Shown: positions 37,500-48,590, counted from the stretch's first letter. The stretch is DNA of 64,000 nt from Chionis minor (GCA_013398295.1 VZSF01001524.1:1397186-1461185), one strand, 5' to 3'. Translations and numbers: made by a program. The notes: generated by a model from the sequence alone, not told the origin.

Positions 37500-38345
37500 C
37501 AGGCCTGTACTAAGGTTGCTCTTGTTAAAGGTAGGAATGCGGAGTTTGCTGTGGATGAAGCTGTATGCGGTAATGAACCTCCTGAGGCTATTTTTCTTTT
37601 AAATGCATGAATTGTAGGTATGTAATTTTAAATTCTTATCCCGGGATGTGGGGACCATTAGCAACCCAGTTAAATAAAGCAAAGTTCCCTTGTTGCTGAA
37701 GCGCCCAATCGAGTATGACTGTGATTGCTGAACATACAAACTTGGTGGGGTCCTGACTTCGGAGTGCATTCAATGCTTAATTTGCAGTTGATTTAGCAAC
37801 TTAGCCCAATGAGAGTAGGGTTGGCCTTTTTTTTGTAATTATTTTTTATTGTGTTTTTTCACATAAATGTCCAGAAAAAAATACTTCTGATAAGAAAGCA
37901 AGCATGATACATGCAATCACGCTGACATTCAGCTTTTTTTGGAAAAAAAAAACCAACAAAAAAACGTTTGCTGACATCTCGCATTGCCATATGACTGTTT
38001 TTAATGTTTTCCATGACTTTTTTCCTGGACCTCGTTTGTTTTTAAGTGATGTATTTCCTAGCCAGGAATTTTAGCTGTGCTCTCCATCCAGTCGAGCGGT
38101 GTGTTGTGAGATTCTGTCAGAGTGGCTTGAGGTCTCAGAGAGCTGCTTGGCCGGTGCGCAGTTCAGGCACATATGGAGAAGTTATCATCTGGAGAGATTG
38201 TACAGGCCCTGAAAATTTTTTTCACTCAAGACCTGTTCGAAAACTCCCGTCAGTTTGTTTTTAAATGTATTTATGGAAGTGGTTTAAATCCTCTACATGT
38301 TGATTCAGTTTGCTTTCCGGGACCGCAGCAGATCATTTACCGGTT
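37500..38345. promoter_or_regulatory. Possible cluster of conserved non-coding elements
   Basis: There are two repeat-free blocks, 37,500-37,830 and 38,040-38,345, separated by a T- and A-rich low-complexity stretch. They retain isolated CpGs in AT-rich context (GAAGCGCCCAATCGAGTATG, CCAGTCGAGCGGTG, GGCCGGTGCGCAG, CTGTTCGAAAACTCCCGTCA) and contain CAATGCTTAATTTGCAGTTG-type words. That texture suggests selection, but I cannot align it to other species here. Confidence 0.3.
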
Positions 38346-41300
38346 AGTTACACTCTTTCAAATTGAGAAATCCGTAAAGAGTCAGTAAGACCTGGAAATC
38401 TAATTATTAGTTGCTTACAGCTTCCAAGGGTGAAACCTTGCTCTCAGGTCCTTACCGCATACTGCTGATTTTAATAATAATTTATGTGGGTGTGTGAGGG
38501 GGTTTTTTTTGTGTCAAGAACCCACGTTACGTGTTTTGGACAATTTTAGCTGGGGACTGATGCTGTCAAGTGCTTCTTTGCATCAAGAAGACTTGAAAGA
38601 GTTCCCATCTTGCAGCAGCACCCTGCTGCTCACTAGGGCTGGGCACCCAATGCATGAACGCAGTAGAATTGGCCAGTTAGGGGATTTTTTTTGCTCAGTG
38701 TTTCAGTCATGCCCCGGTGTTGGAAAGGCACCTTCTGGAGCACGGTAGCATTGTGCGTGGGCACAGTGATTTGCATTGTGGGACCTAGGTAGACAAAGTA
38801 AATGGTGTGTTTTTCAAGCCTGTGGTCATTTCTTTCAACTCAGTGTTCAGCCCCTCTCAAGAGGAGTTATAGGTTCCTATCAGGTAAAAGCTCTTATGCC
38901 ACACGTTTAATAATACAGCTTTTGGATATACTCTGATGTCAGCAGAAATTATACCAGCAAAACATCTGTATAACTGGGTCTGACCAAATGGTTAACACAA
39001 GGCTGTAAAGGCCTCGGTCAGCCTCCAGTTACTTTCACACTTTACTATTAGTAGCTGTATAAATCCAAGGTAGATGGTGATGAGATCTGGGCAGGAAAAT
39101 TCTTCCAAATAATTGATTTTCCGGATATGCATCAGTAAATGGCTAAGATACTGTTAGTGTTTTGTCTAGGGAGTCAACACTGTTTTTGTAGAGTTCTCAC
39201 AGGTTTGATCCAGCATCAGTGAATTAGGAGGTATCTTGCAGTTTCAATTTAAACTAAAGAGAATCAAGCCAAGTGGAAGAATTACTGAATTTTCTGATAA
39301 AAAATAATTTTATCTTCTTCCTCCTAATAAAGCTTCCTTACCCTAGCCAGCAAATATTTTTATTATTTCCATTAAAAGAAAGTATCCCCTTGCAAAATAA
39401 TCATTTCCTAAACATGGTGGATGATGATGTTAGCACAGATATTAAGTATGAGGCTGGAGCTCTCTTTTAAGCTATCTGAAATCACTCAAATAGGTTTTTA
39501 CTTTGAGCCAGGGAGCATTTAAGAGACAGTGTAAGAAGATTGTTAAATTTTGTATGTATTTTACATCCACTTGGGGAACACTTTAATTCCAGTCCAAAGA
39601 TGCTGAAAACACCTCACTCAGCAGTATAACTATTACCTGTTCCTTGTATTAAAAAATTCAGTCTCAGTATTAATTTATCAGCGGAACAAGATGTATAAAG
39701 ATTTATGGGTGAAATTCCCCTCTTGCAAGGAGCCAGAGCTAGCTCTAGGCCCCACGTAGATATTGCTTTACCTCTGCTTTACAAAATCTAGTGACTTTTA
39801 AATGGTGAATAGGCTTCTGACTAACCTTCTCCATATGGAAGAGTTTCTGGTGGGTGAAAAAAAAGGGACATCTGTCTTTGAAATTGGTTTCCAGCTTAGT
39901 GCATACAAATCTAATCACCAGAAAGAAGGGTTAATCAAGAGAGAATTAGAACTAAGAAGAAATTGCCCACTCAAATAATAAAATTCAAAAACTGTGATTG
40001 CCAGCTGTTCAGGAAATATGAAATCAGGATTTCTCTTTTACTCTAGATTCAGTCATTTACTGCCAGGGGATGGAAATATTCACCTATTACTGTTTAAAAT
40101 TAAATGAATACCTATTGATAATAAGAATGGTAAGACCATGCTTAGTCCTTACTGAGATTTCAAAAGCCCCTTAAATACATGTGTTCCTTTCTGATCATTG
40201 ACGTGGTTACTATCTCTGTAGCTAGCTGATTAAAGAACAGAATTAAGATGGAGAAAAGTGATGGAAGACTTCAGCAAAGTAATCAGGCAAATGATACCTA
40301 TACCTCTTATTATGTACAAATACATTTGTATACATAATCTTTACTTTATCCTTTACAGCTGAACTCTATTTTCTGTTGACAATAGGTCTTAAATCTTCAG
40401 TTATTGTAACCAATAGACATAATTGTGGACTGAGATGCTTCCCCAAATGAGTACAGAAAATGCATAAGAACCTGGCTTTACATTGTTAGTAATACATAAA
40501 TATTATTTCTAACTTCTTAATGGTTTATCATGCATGCCAACACAGGCACCTTTACACTGCTGTAGTGCCTTGTTGTCCAGTATCTCACTGACCAAGTGTC
40601 GGTCAAAAAGCAGTATTGCCCCAAATGTAAAATGGAATAATAAGAATAATTTCTAACATAATACACAGTAGAATCAGCACCTTATCTGGCTAATTGATTT
40701 TAACATTTTATAAGCGAGGCGAAGAACAGTTTTAGGAAAGGATGTGAAGAGCAATGATGAGAGAGTTCATCATGTGTTTTCACGTATTTTCAGCTTTGAA
40801 GCTATATGCTCCTCCCAAGCATCAGTGAAAACATGAAGCACTACCTTGAAACAATTTAGTCTTGTGTTTCAGCTCTCTGGTTCTTTCATTTGTGACTTGT
40901 GTCTGTGCACATTCTTCAGGTATGTAGGTGAGTCTCTTGGCTTTAGGTTAAAGAAGAACAAATACTCTTGAGTTCGTGATGAAAAATCTGCAGTGAAATG
41001 TAAACAGGAGTATTTTTCTACTGCAGGATATGAGTAACTTCTTTTTAAGTAAATGGGAGTTATTTATGAGCAAGGCCTTGGGAGGTTTGCATAAGTAATA
41101 GAAGAAATTAGACACAATTATAGAGAATTAATGAACAAAAATTACAGGGTGCTATATTCATTATATGCAGGGAGTTCAATTTATTCTAATTAATGCACCA
41201 TGTATTTTTTAACTGTCTTTTGGAAGCACCTCTGGAAATATTACTCCTGAAGTGAAATGCAATTGTGGGTACAGAATTTGGGAAATTAATATTTATATTC

Positions 41301-41929
41301 CTATGTATTGTGGAAAAACACATTTCAAAAGCGTTCTTTTATTAAACAAGCCAGGGCTCAAAATGAAGAGGAGGATTGCACAATGCACAACTGCACATGA
41401 TGGTTGAGAGATGAGATCATCAGAGCAGCTAGGAGTCAAGACATGTGGTTTGAATTAGGGGAATCTACTTTCTAGGCGCTCAATGTATTTGATAGAAGAT
41501 GTCTCAAAAGCGTATGAGAACAGCTCCAAAGAGAGGAAGATCTTCAGAGATCTTAGACTTTAATGTTTGGTAACCATAATGTCATTTCTTTTTTCCTCTT
41601 TCTGTGGTATGCTGATGTGGAAGTCAAACAACTATATTACCATAGGAGTATTCTTCCTATCATCAAAAAAATTAAATGCTCTAGGTGTTATCTGTAACAT
41701 GAGAGTCTGAGTTGGATCTTAATGCATTACGAGTGGTGATTAGGAGAATATTTGTTTCTTCATAGAGGCAGTTATTGAAGAAACTAAATGCTTGAGTTTT
41801 GAAGCACAGCAGTTTTGATATTTAATACTATTTAAGCATAGAGGATTGTCAGACAGCCGAGCCTCTGAAAGAAGATAGAAAATGCAGTGTATCTATTCAC
41901 ATGTTCAAAATTATACTATTATTCCATGG

Positions 41930-41939
41930 ATGTTTAAAA
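41930..41939. repeat. Candidate target-site duplication, left copy
   Basis: ATGTTTAAAA directly precedes the CR1 3' end. The same 10 bases follow the CR1 5' truncation point at 43,204-43,213, and again at 44,957-44,966 in the falsely duplicated copy. Confidence 0.5.
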
Positions 41940-42235
41940 ACTAGATTCATAGAATGTTAGGGGTTGGAAGGGGCCATTGGAGATCATCTGGTCCAACCCC
42001 CCTGCCAGAGCAGGTCCACCTACAGCAGGTTGCACAGGATGGCGTCCAGGCGGGTTTTGAATGTCTCCAGAGTTGGAGACCCCTCCACCTCTCTGGGCAG
42101 CCTGTTCCAGTACTCTGCCACATTCAAAGTAAAGAAGTTCCTCCTCATGTTGAGATGGAACTTCGTATATTCAAGTTTGTGCCCGTTACCTCTTGTCCTA
42201 TCACTGGGCACCACTGAAAAAAGACTGGCCTCCTC

Positions 42236-42498
42236 CTTTTGGCACCCTCCAGTGTTTACAAGCATTGATGAGATCCCCCCTCCGTCTTCTCTTCTCCAGG
42301 CTAAAGAGACCCAATTCCCTCAGCCTTTCCTTGTAAGAAAGACACTCTAGCCCCCTAATAATTTTTATAGCCCTCTGCTGCACCCTCTCCAGCAGTTCCC
42401 TGTCCTTCTTAAACTAAGGAGCCCAGAACTGGACACAGTACTCCAGATGTGGCCTCACCAAGGCAGAGTAGACAGGGAAGATGACCTCCCTCGACCTG
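42236..42498. repeat. Assembly overlap, left copy (263 bp)
   Basis: These 263 bases, ending exactly at the N at 42,499, are identical to 42,500-42,762, which starts exactly after the N. This is the signature of two contigs whose ends overlap but were joined with a token gap instead of being merged. Confidence 0.95.
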
Positions 42499-42499
42499 N
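42499..42499. other. Single-N assembly gap 1
   Basis: A single ambiguous base separates identical sequences. The true gap size is negative, that is, an overlap of 263 bp. Confidence 0.97.
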
Positions 42500-43203
42500 C
42501 TTTTGGCACCCTCCAGTGTTTACAAGCATTGATGAGATCCCCCCTCCGTCTTCTCTTCTCCAGGCTAAAGAGACCCAATTCCCTCAGCCTTTCCTTGTAA
42601 GAAAGACACTCTAGCCCCCTAATAATTTTTATAGCCCTCTGCTGCACCCTCTCCAGCAGTTCCCTGTCCTTCTTAAACTAAGGAGCCCAGAACTGGACAC
42701 AGTACTCCAGATGTGGCCTCACCAAGGCAGAGTAGACAGGGAAGATGACCTCCCTCGACCTGCTGGCCACATTCCTCTTGATGCACCCCAGGATGCCATT
42801 GGCCTTCTTGGCCACAAGGGCTCATTGCTGGCTCATGGTTATCCTGTTGACCACCAGGACTCCTAGGTCTCTCTGCAGAGCTGCTTTCCAGCAGGTCAGC
42901 CCCCAACCTGTTCTGCTGCATGGGGTCATTCCTCCCCAGGTGCAGGACCCTACACTTGCCTTTGTTGTCATTTCATATGGTTTCTCACATGGTTTCTCTC
43001 TGTCTGACTCTCCAGCCTGTCCAGATCACGATGAATGGCAGCACAGCCTTCTGGTGTGTCAGCCACCCCTCCCAGTTTCGTGTCATCAGCAAACTTGCTG
43101 GTGGTACACTCTATGCCTTCATCCAGGTCATTGATGAATACACTGCACAGGACTGGACCCAGTACTGACCCCTTGGGAACACCACTTATTATAGACCTCA
43201 ATA

Positions 43204-43213
43204 ATGTTTAAAA
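43204..43213. repeat. Candidate target-site duplication, right copy
   Basis: ATGTTTAAAA is identical to 41,930-41,939 and lies where CR1 similarity stops at the 5' truncation. A 10-base match in AT-rich DNA could be chance, and CR1 insertions usually lack clear target duplications. Confidence 0.5.
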
Positions 43214-44485
43214 TAATGTTTTTGTAACTGCATACTCTACTGGAGAAAGTACCATTTACAATACTGATATTTTTGAGTCCTCTGTATGGTTGCACTCAGA
43301 AATACATGGGAAGGGGCCTTCTTTGAATACCAAGAAGGGTAATTTTACCAGTTTTAAGATGAATACAAAAGAATAAAATATTATCCTTCTTTGACTGCAT
43401 TCAGTAATCTGTTTGGACCAGAAAAAAAATAGATTAATGCTGATGTGATCTTAAGTGTCTAAAGGTAACCAGCTTACCTGCTGCTAACTAATAGGAACCC
43501 TCTTCAGTGTAAAAGCACAGATTAGTCTAACCTTCAGTGTATGGAGCCTGTTCTGCAGGCAGTCAGCTTGGATGTACTTGTACTGCAGTCCTGAAACCTG
43601 AGTGTTGCGGGGAGCAATGCCTGGTGGTGCCAGACCACTTGTCTGTTCACCATGGCGTTTTCATCCAGCCTACCTACTGTTCGGTGTGGGGCCTGATTAC
43701 GCATCAGCACCACACTTGGAGATCTGGGAAAGCTTCTTGCACTGGGTGCAGTGTTGCAGGAAGGCATCAGTATGGGGTTGCACTATGCCATCTGTGCTTA
43801 GAAGCTTTCCTGGACCTGGAAATCACTAAGGGTACAGTACAAACATCTGAAGATGGTCTGAAAGATCCACTCTGGATCTCAAAGCTAATATTTTCACTAT
43901 TTGAGATTGAGATATCTTTGGCCCCTTTTCACATTGTGTAATGGAGTATAATGTTAGGATTGCATAAACTCAAATGTTTTCCTTGGAATGAGTGAGGATT
44001 TCATGAGGATTTCATGGTTTGGTTTAAAAACACACATATCACTTAGAGATGTGTTACTGCAGAGAAATTCAGCCCTTAGTGTCTGAGCTCTTCTGCTTTG
44101 CATCCTATGAGAAATTCCAGTCAGCTGAGGGTGTTTGTTTAATGGTAGCACAACACTTGATATCACGTGGGATTTAGATTATGCTGTGGGGATGCTTGCT
44201 AGCTGGCCTCATTTGAGCTATTTCTGCTTCTGTTGACATTGATAACACAATTCCAATAATTTAAATGAAGGCAAGGTGTGCCTATGCCAGTCTACTCTTA
44301 TCTTATATGCTTAGACTGAAAAAAAACCCTGATTCCCATCATAAGAACATGAGAAAGCACTATGATTATAGCTCTAGCAGTGTTTCCACAAATGATACCA
44401 CTGTCCTTTCCTCTGTCATGTTACAAATACAACTTTGTCACAATCAGTGTTGCTTCTCATGGTATAAGAGCTTACAGAAATCATT
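43214..44485. other. Unique flank of the CR1, first copy; no gene seen
   Basis: This is non-repetitive-looking sequence to the right of the CR1, repeated exactly at 44,967-46,238 because of the assembly artefact. Overlapping frames at 43,534-43,941 on both strands (134 and 77 codons) resemble no known protein and appear twice for the same reason. Confidence 0.7.
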
Positions 44486-44486
44486 N
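44486..44486. other. Single-N assembly gap 2
   Basis: This is the second token gap. The sequence to its right (44,487-46,238) is the same as 42,734-44,485 to its left, so here too the true gap is an overlap. Confidence 0.97.
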
Positions 44487-44956
44487 AGACAGGGAAGATG
44501 ACCTCCCTCGACCTGCTGGCCACATTCCTCTTGATGCACCCCAGGATGCCATTGGCCTTCTTGGCCACAAGGGCTCATTGCTGGCTCATGGTTATCCTGT
44601 TGACCACCAGGACTCCTAGGTCTCTCTGCAGAGCTGCTTTCCAGCAGGTCAGCCCCCAACCTGTTCTGCTGCATGGGGTCATTCCTCCCCAGGTGCAGGA
44701 CCCTACACTTGCCTTTGTTGTCATTTCATATGGTTTCTCACATGGTTTCTCTCTGTCTGACTCTCCAGCCTGTCCAGATCACGATGAATGGCAGCACAGC
44801 CTTCTGGTGTGTCAGCCACCCCTCCCAGTTTCGTGTCATCAGCAAACTTGCTGGTGGTACACTCTATGCCTTCATCCAGGTCATTGATGAATACACTGCA
44901 CAGGACTGGACCCAGTACTGACCCCTTGGGAACACCACTTATTATAGACCTCAATA
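44487..44956 (-). mobile_element. CR1 LINE, second listing of the same 5' part
   Basis: This repeats the RT-bearing 5' part of the CR1 (FADD motif on the minus strand within 44,721-44,954). It should be joined to 41,940-42,498 to give the single real element. It is not an independent insertion. Confidence 0.9.
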
Positions 44957-46238
44957 ATGTTTAAAATAATGTTTTTGTAACTGCATACTCTACTGGAGAA
45001 AGTACCATTTACAATACTGATATTTTTGAGTCCTCTGTATGGTTGCACTCAGAAATACATGGGAAGGGGCCTTCTTTGAATACCAAGAAGGGTAATTTTA
45101 CCAGTTTTAAGATGAATACAAAAGAATAAAATATTATCCTTCTTTGACTGCATTCAGTAATCTGTTTGGACCAGAAAAAAAATAGATTAATGCTGATGTG
45201 ATCTTAAGTGTCTAAAGGTAACCAGCTTACCTGCTGCTAACTAATAGGAACCCTCTTCAGTGTAAAAGCACAGATTAGTCTAACCTTCAGTGTATGGAGC
45301 CTGTTCTGCAGGCAGTCAGCTTGGATGTACTTGTACTGCAGTCCTGAAACCTGAGTGTTGCGGGGAGCAATGCCTGGTGGTGCCAGACCACTTGTCTGTT
45401 CACCATGGCGTTTTCATCCAGCCTACCTACTGTTCGGTGTGGGGCCTGATTACGCATCAGCACCACACTTGGAGATCTGGGAAAGCTTCTTGCACTGGGT
45501 GCAGTGTTGCAGGAAGGCATCAGTATGGGGTTGCACTATGCCATCTGTGCTTAGAAGCTTTCCTGGACCTGGAAATCACTAAGGGTACAGTACAAACATC
45601 TGAAGATGGTCTGAAAGATCCACTCTGGATCTCAAAGCTAATATTTTCACTATTTGAGATTGAGATATCTTTGGCCCCTTTTCACATTGTGTAATGGAGT
45701 ATAATGTTAGGATTGCATAAACTCAAATGTTTTCCTTGGAATGAGTGAGGATTTCATGAGGATTTCATGGTTTGGTTTAAAAACACACATATCACTTAGA
45801 GATGTGTTACTGCAGAGAAATTCAGCCCTTAGTGTCTGAGCTCTTCTGCTTTGCATCCTATGAGAAATTCCAGTCAGCTGAGGGTGTTTGTTTAATGGTA
45901 GCACAACACTTGATATCACGTGGGATTTAGATTATGCTGTGGGGATGCTTGCTAGCTGGCCTCATTTGAGCTATTTCTGCTTCTGTTGACATTGATAACA
46001 CAATTCCAATAATTTAAATGAAGGCAAGGTGTGCCTATGCCAGTCTACTCTTATCTTATATGCTTAGACTGAAAAAAAACCCTGATTCCCATCATAAGAA
46101 CATGAGAAAGCACTATGATTATAGCTCTAGCAGTGTTTCCACAAATGATACCACTGTCCTTTCCTCTGTCATGTTACAAATACAACTTTGTCACAATCAG
46201 TGTTGCTTCTCATGGTATAAGAGCTTACAGAAATCATT
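44487..46238. repeat. Assembly overlap, right copy (1,752 bp)
   Basis: This is an exact copy of 42,734-44,485 at a constant offset of 1,753 bases. It includes the 5' part of the CR1 and its unique flank. After 46,238 the sequence continues into new DNA, while the left copy ends at the N. Every frame inside is duplicated with an identical translation. Confidence 0.95.
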
Positions 46239-46935
46239 ACAGTGCACAATTACTGTTTGGCTCTACGAATCTCCACTGAGAAGCTGTTAACATTGCTTGA
46301 AAAATACAATGCATTTATTTATTAACTTATTTTTGCAGAAGAAAAAAATAAATCCCTCAACTACTGAAAGTCTATGAAAGAGTTTCAAAAAGAAACAAAA
46401 CCAACTTGCCCAGATAAAACAACGGTGACATACTAGGACATCTTTGTCGTAAAACATCTGGTTCTTCTAGGGAATCCTTTGACAGCTTTAACAGTGAGCT
46501 GATTTTTGTTTTTCAATGATATTACTCTTATTACATCTCCAAAAGAAAAGAAAGCATAGCAGGACATTAGGTGCCCAGGAAAGGTATAAGGGATGCCTAC
46601 CAGACCCTGTGCCTCCAGGTCCTGTGGAAGAGACTGACATGTGACATTTGATAAGGTGTCTTGATCAGGTCAGTGGTGCAGTAAGTCCTGAACTGACCAC
46701 TATTTTTACTAAGAAAAAGTTGCTATATTGTGCTGTCAGGGAAGGAAAGCCTTCTGTCAGATGAGAAACTAGCTGACCATTTGATTCTTTCCATGCTATA
46801 GTGGAACACATACACTGTTACTGGCTTTTACTCTCCCAGAAATGTATCTCCGCTAGAGTTGGTCAGAAGCAGTTTTTTGCTAAACCTTTGCTCTAAATGC
46901 GTGCTCCATTTGGATAGGGATTTCATTTATTTTTT
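46239..46935. other. No gene seen; AT-rich unique DNA
   Basis: This sequence lies between the end of the falsely duplicated block and the next CR1. I see no exon-like or repeat-like feature. Confidence 0.5.
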
Positions 46936-47217
46936 CAGTGGTGCCCAGCGACAGGACCAGAGGCAATGGGCGCAAGCTGAAACAAAGGAGGCTCCATCTG
47001 AACATCAAGAAACAGTTTTTTACTGTGAGGGTGACCTAGCACTGGCACATGTTGCCCAGGGAGGTTGTGGATTCTCCATCCCCAGAGGTATTCACAAGCC
47101 ATATGGGCATGGTCCTGGGCAACTGGCTCTGGGTAGACCTGCTTGAGCAGATGGGTTGCACCAGATGACATCCAGAGTTCTCTTCCAACCTCAGCCATGC
47201 TGTGATTCTATAATTCT
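46936..47217 (+). mobile_element. CR1 LINE 3' fragment
   Basis: A sense-strand CR1 tail begins at CAGTGGTGCCCAGCGACAGG, passes through GTTGCCCAGGGAGGTTGTGG, and ends with TGTGATTCTATAATTCT, a decayed version of the terminal ATTCTATG-type repeat. It covers the C-terminal codons and 3' UTR only and is inactive. The 95-codon plus frame and 87-codon minus frame over it are by-products. Confidence 0.92.
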
Positions 47218-48436
47218 CCATTTCTTTCTTGTTGCTATGCTGTGCTCACAGGCTATTTGTTTATGATGTTTGGATAACATTAGCTGTAACCATTTTGAAT
47301 AATGCAATGTAAAACAGTCAGCACTGTTCCTGGGGTTTGTCACCCATTTTATGGTTTTTGGTATTTATTTCAGATGAGAAATCCTTTAGGTTGTACTATC
47401 TTCATTTGCTTTGTTCACTGCCAGAAACTCTGCTAAGGTCTACATCAAATAAAGACTTGGTAAAAGAATACCCAGGAAAAGCAGAAATGAGTGTCGAATT
47501 GTCAATCAAATGCTCCTCCCAGGCACAGTGGCTGTGCGTGCACGTGTGCGTGAGAAGAAAATCTCCCTAATAGAACCTCTATATTGGAAGTCTCTATAGT
47601 ATAAAGGCAGAAATGGGTGGAAAAGAGGAACTCAGGGATAAGAGTGGAACTGGTTCAGTTCAGAAAGTGTGCTGTCTTTCACTGCTTGCTGGGGAGATTG
47701 TTTGTAGACTCTGACAGCACTTATTTCATGTGGCCCAAAAATACCGTCTCAGGACTTTTCAGTGCACTTTGGGAATAGAAATACTCTGGGTGCCTCAAAG
47801 GAATGATCTTACTTGGTTCTTAAGCAATAATGCTGTGTGCTGCGAAAGGGTGCTCAAATTCTAAGTAAAACCTAACTGGTTTTGATGCGAAACATCCTTT
47901 ACATAAGCAATAAAACAAGCCAAAGAAGCATATCCTCCTCCCCCAAAGTCTTTAAGTGTTGTCTGATACATTCAAAGAATTGGGTTGGAAAAAGGAAACT
48001 TTTTTTCATAAGAATTGAGTCCACACCATCTGTGGTTCATACCTCCCTTTATTGGCTGTGGCTAAGGCAAATAGAACAACATATAAACAAACAGCAAGCC
48101 ACACATTTCAGAAGAAACAATACATATTTTTGTTTTCTTGTAGAAAGAATAGAAATTTGAAGGGTTCTGGGACAATTGAAAACTGTGAGATGTTACACAG
48201 TGACAACAGAGAGTAGAATTTCTGGTACCACAGGAAAAATCAACTATAGCAACAGCTTGCAATGGTGCATGCTGACATGCCTGTGAGCCATGCCTTAAAA
48301 GGCATATGATATCTTTGTGGCCAATGCCATATTTCTCAGACCCACGTGCCATTTTAGGGGTCACAAATGTACTGACTGCAGCTCTGATAGAAACAATTTG
48401 CATTAAGGTGTCACAATGTAGTTATTCAGTTGGTTT
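47218..48436. other. No gene seen
   Basis: This is unique-looking sequence with a few short frames on both strands and no recognised exon or repeat. Confidence 0.45.
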
Positions 48437-48590
48437 GAAGAAACAGACAAGAAAGAATGAGAAAAAAAAAGAGAAAAGGAGAAAGAGAGAGAAAGAGGAA
48501 AAGAGAAACAGAAAGGAAAGAAAGAAGGGAAGAAGGAAGAAAACCCAAGAAAACAAGAAAGCGAGTAAGAATAAGAAAGAGAGTAAGACA
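48437..48590 (+). repeat. Polypurine (GAAA/GAGA)n tract, about 150 bp
   Basis: The plus strand is almost entirely A and G, with only scattered C and T, in irregular GAAA, GAGAAA and GGAA units. This low complexity yields long artificial frames such as Lys/Arg/Glu-rich on the plus strand and Ser/Phe/Leu-rich on the minus strand. Such tracts can form triplex DNA and are prone to slippage. Confidence 0.92.

Larger units (their letters stand above)
31721..41929. other. No gene seen; long unique region
   Basis: Apart from the blocks listed separately, I recognise no exon, RNA gene or mobile element. Base composition alternates between long AT-rich stretches (32.4-34.6 kb and 39-41.9 kb) and GC-richer blocks (34.75-35.9 kb and 36.75-37.4 kb). 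Open frames below about 130 codons occur on both strands and look like chance. Confidence 0.45.
42020..43201 (-). pseudogene. CR1 ORF2 reverse transcriptase remnant
   Basis: This is the C-terminal part of the CR1 ORF2 protein, whose reverse transcriptase would copy CR1 RNA at a nicked target site. Visible in order on the minus strand are the fingers/palm block [20 protein letters not shown] (residues 8-26 of the first 77-residue open piece), the catalytic FADD at residues 37-40 of that piece, the downstream CR1 C-terminal segments [35 protein letters not shown] and [20 protein letters not shown], and the terminal ILCNLL. A frameshift follows the FADD piece, near a 12-base direct repeat (catatggtttct/cacatggtttct). 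The gene is dead. The apparent repetition of the middle segments is caused by the contig overlap at 42,499. Confidence 0.88.
41940..43203 (-). mobile_element. CR1 LINE, 5'-truncated, split by an assembly gap
   Basis: The 3' end in antisense (TTCATAGAATGTTAGGGGTT) is at the left, so the element is on the minus strand. Reading leftward from 43,201, the RT block [21 protein letters not shown] is followed by the catalytic FADD (bases 43,093-43,082), and the protein's end ILCNLL and its TAG stop lie at 42,020-42,022. That leaves about 80 bp of 3' UTR. The frame is broken just after the FADD region. The 5' two thirds, including the endonuclease, are missing. In the assembly as given the element is interrupted by N at 42,499, and 42,236-42,498 is repeated at 42,500-42,762, so its true length is about 1.0 kb. 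Confidence 0.93.
42500..44485. other. Redundant contig flanked by two Ns (1,986 bp)
   Basis: The first 263 bases repeat the sequence left of the first N, and the last 1,752 bases (42,734-44,485) repeat the sequence right of the second N (44,487-46,238). 263 plus 1,752 is 1,986 plus 29, and the outer contigs themselves overlap by exactly those 29 bases (42,470-42,498 equals 44,487-44,515). The middle contig therefore adds no sequence. Removing 42,499-44,515 gives a continuous locus. Confidence 0.93.

Noticed and set aside
42414..42647. Minus-strand frame crossing the N at 42,499
   Set aside because: It contains an unknown residue and joins two copies of the same CR1 segment. It is a chimera made by the contig join.
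44444..44674. Minus-strand frame crossing the N at 44,486
   Set aside because: It is chimeric for the same reason. The left part is unique flank and the right part is CR1.
43534..45694. A pair of identical 134-codon plus-strand frames as a duplicated gene
   Set aside because: They are the same sequence listed twice by the assembly error, resemble no protein, and overlap an opposite-strand frame.
42734..46238. A genuine recent segmental tandem duplication of 1.75 kb
   Set aside because: Both junctions coincide exactly with single Ns, the copies are identical, and the overlap lengths add up to a redundant middle contig. An assembly artefact explains everything.
46859..47221. Frames of 95, 87 and 61 codons around 47 kb
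   Set aside because: They are by-products of the CR1 3' fragment at 46,936-47,217.
47354..47463. Exon candidate after TATTTATTTCAG at 47,371
   Set aside because: The acceptor is acceptable but the possible donors downstream (AAG/GTCTAC and TTG/GTAAAA) are poor, and no frame resembles a protein.
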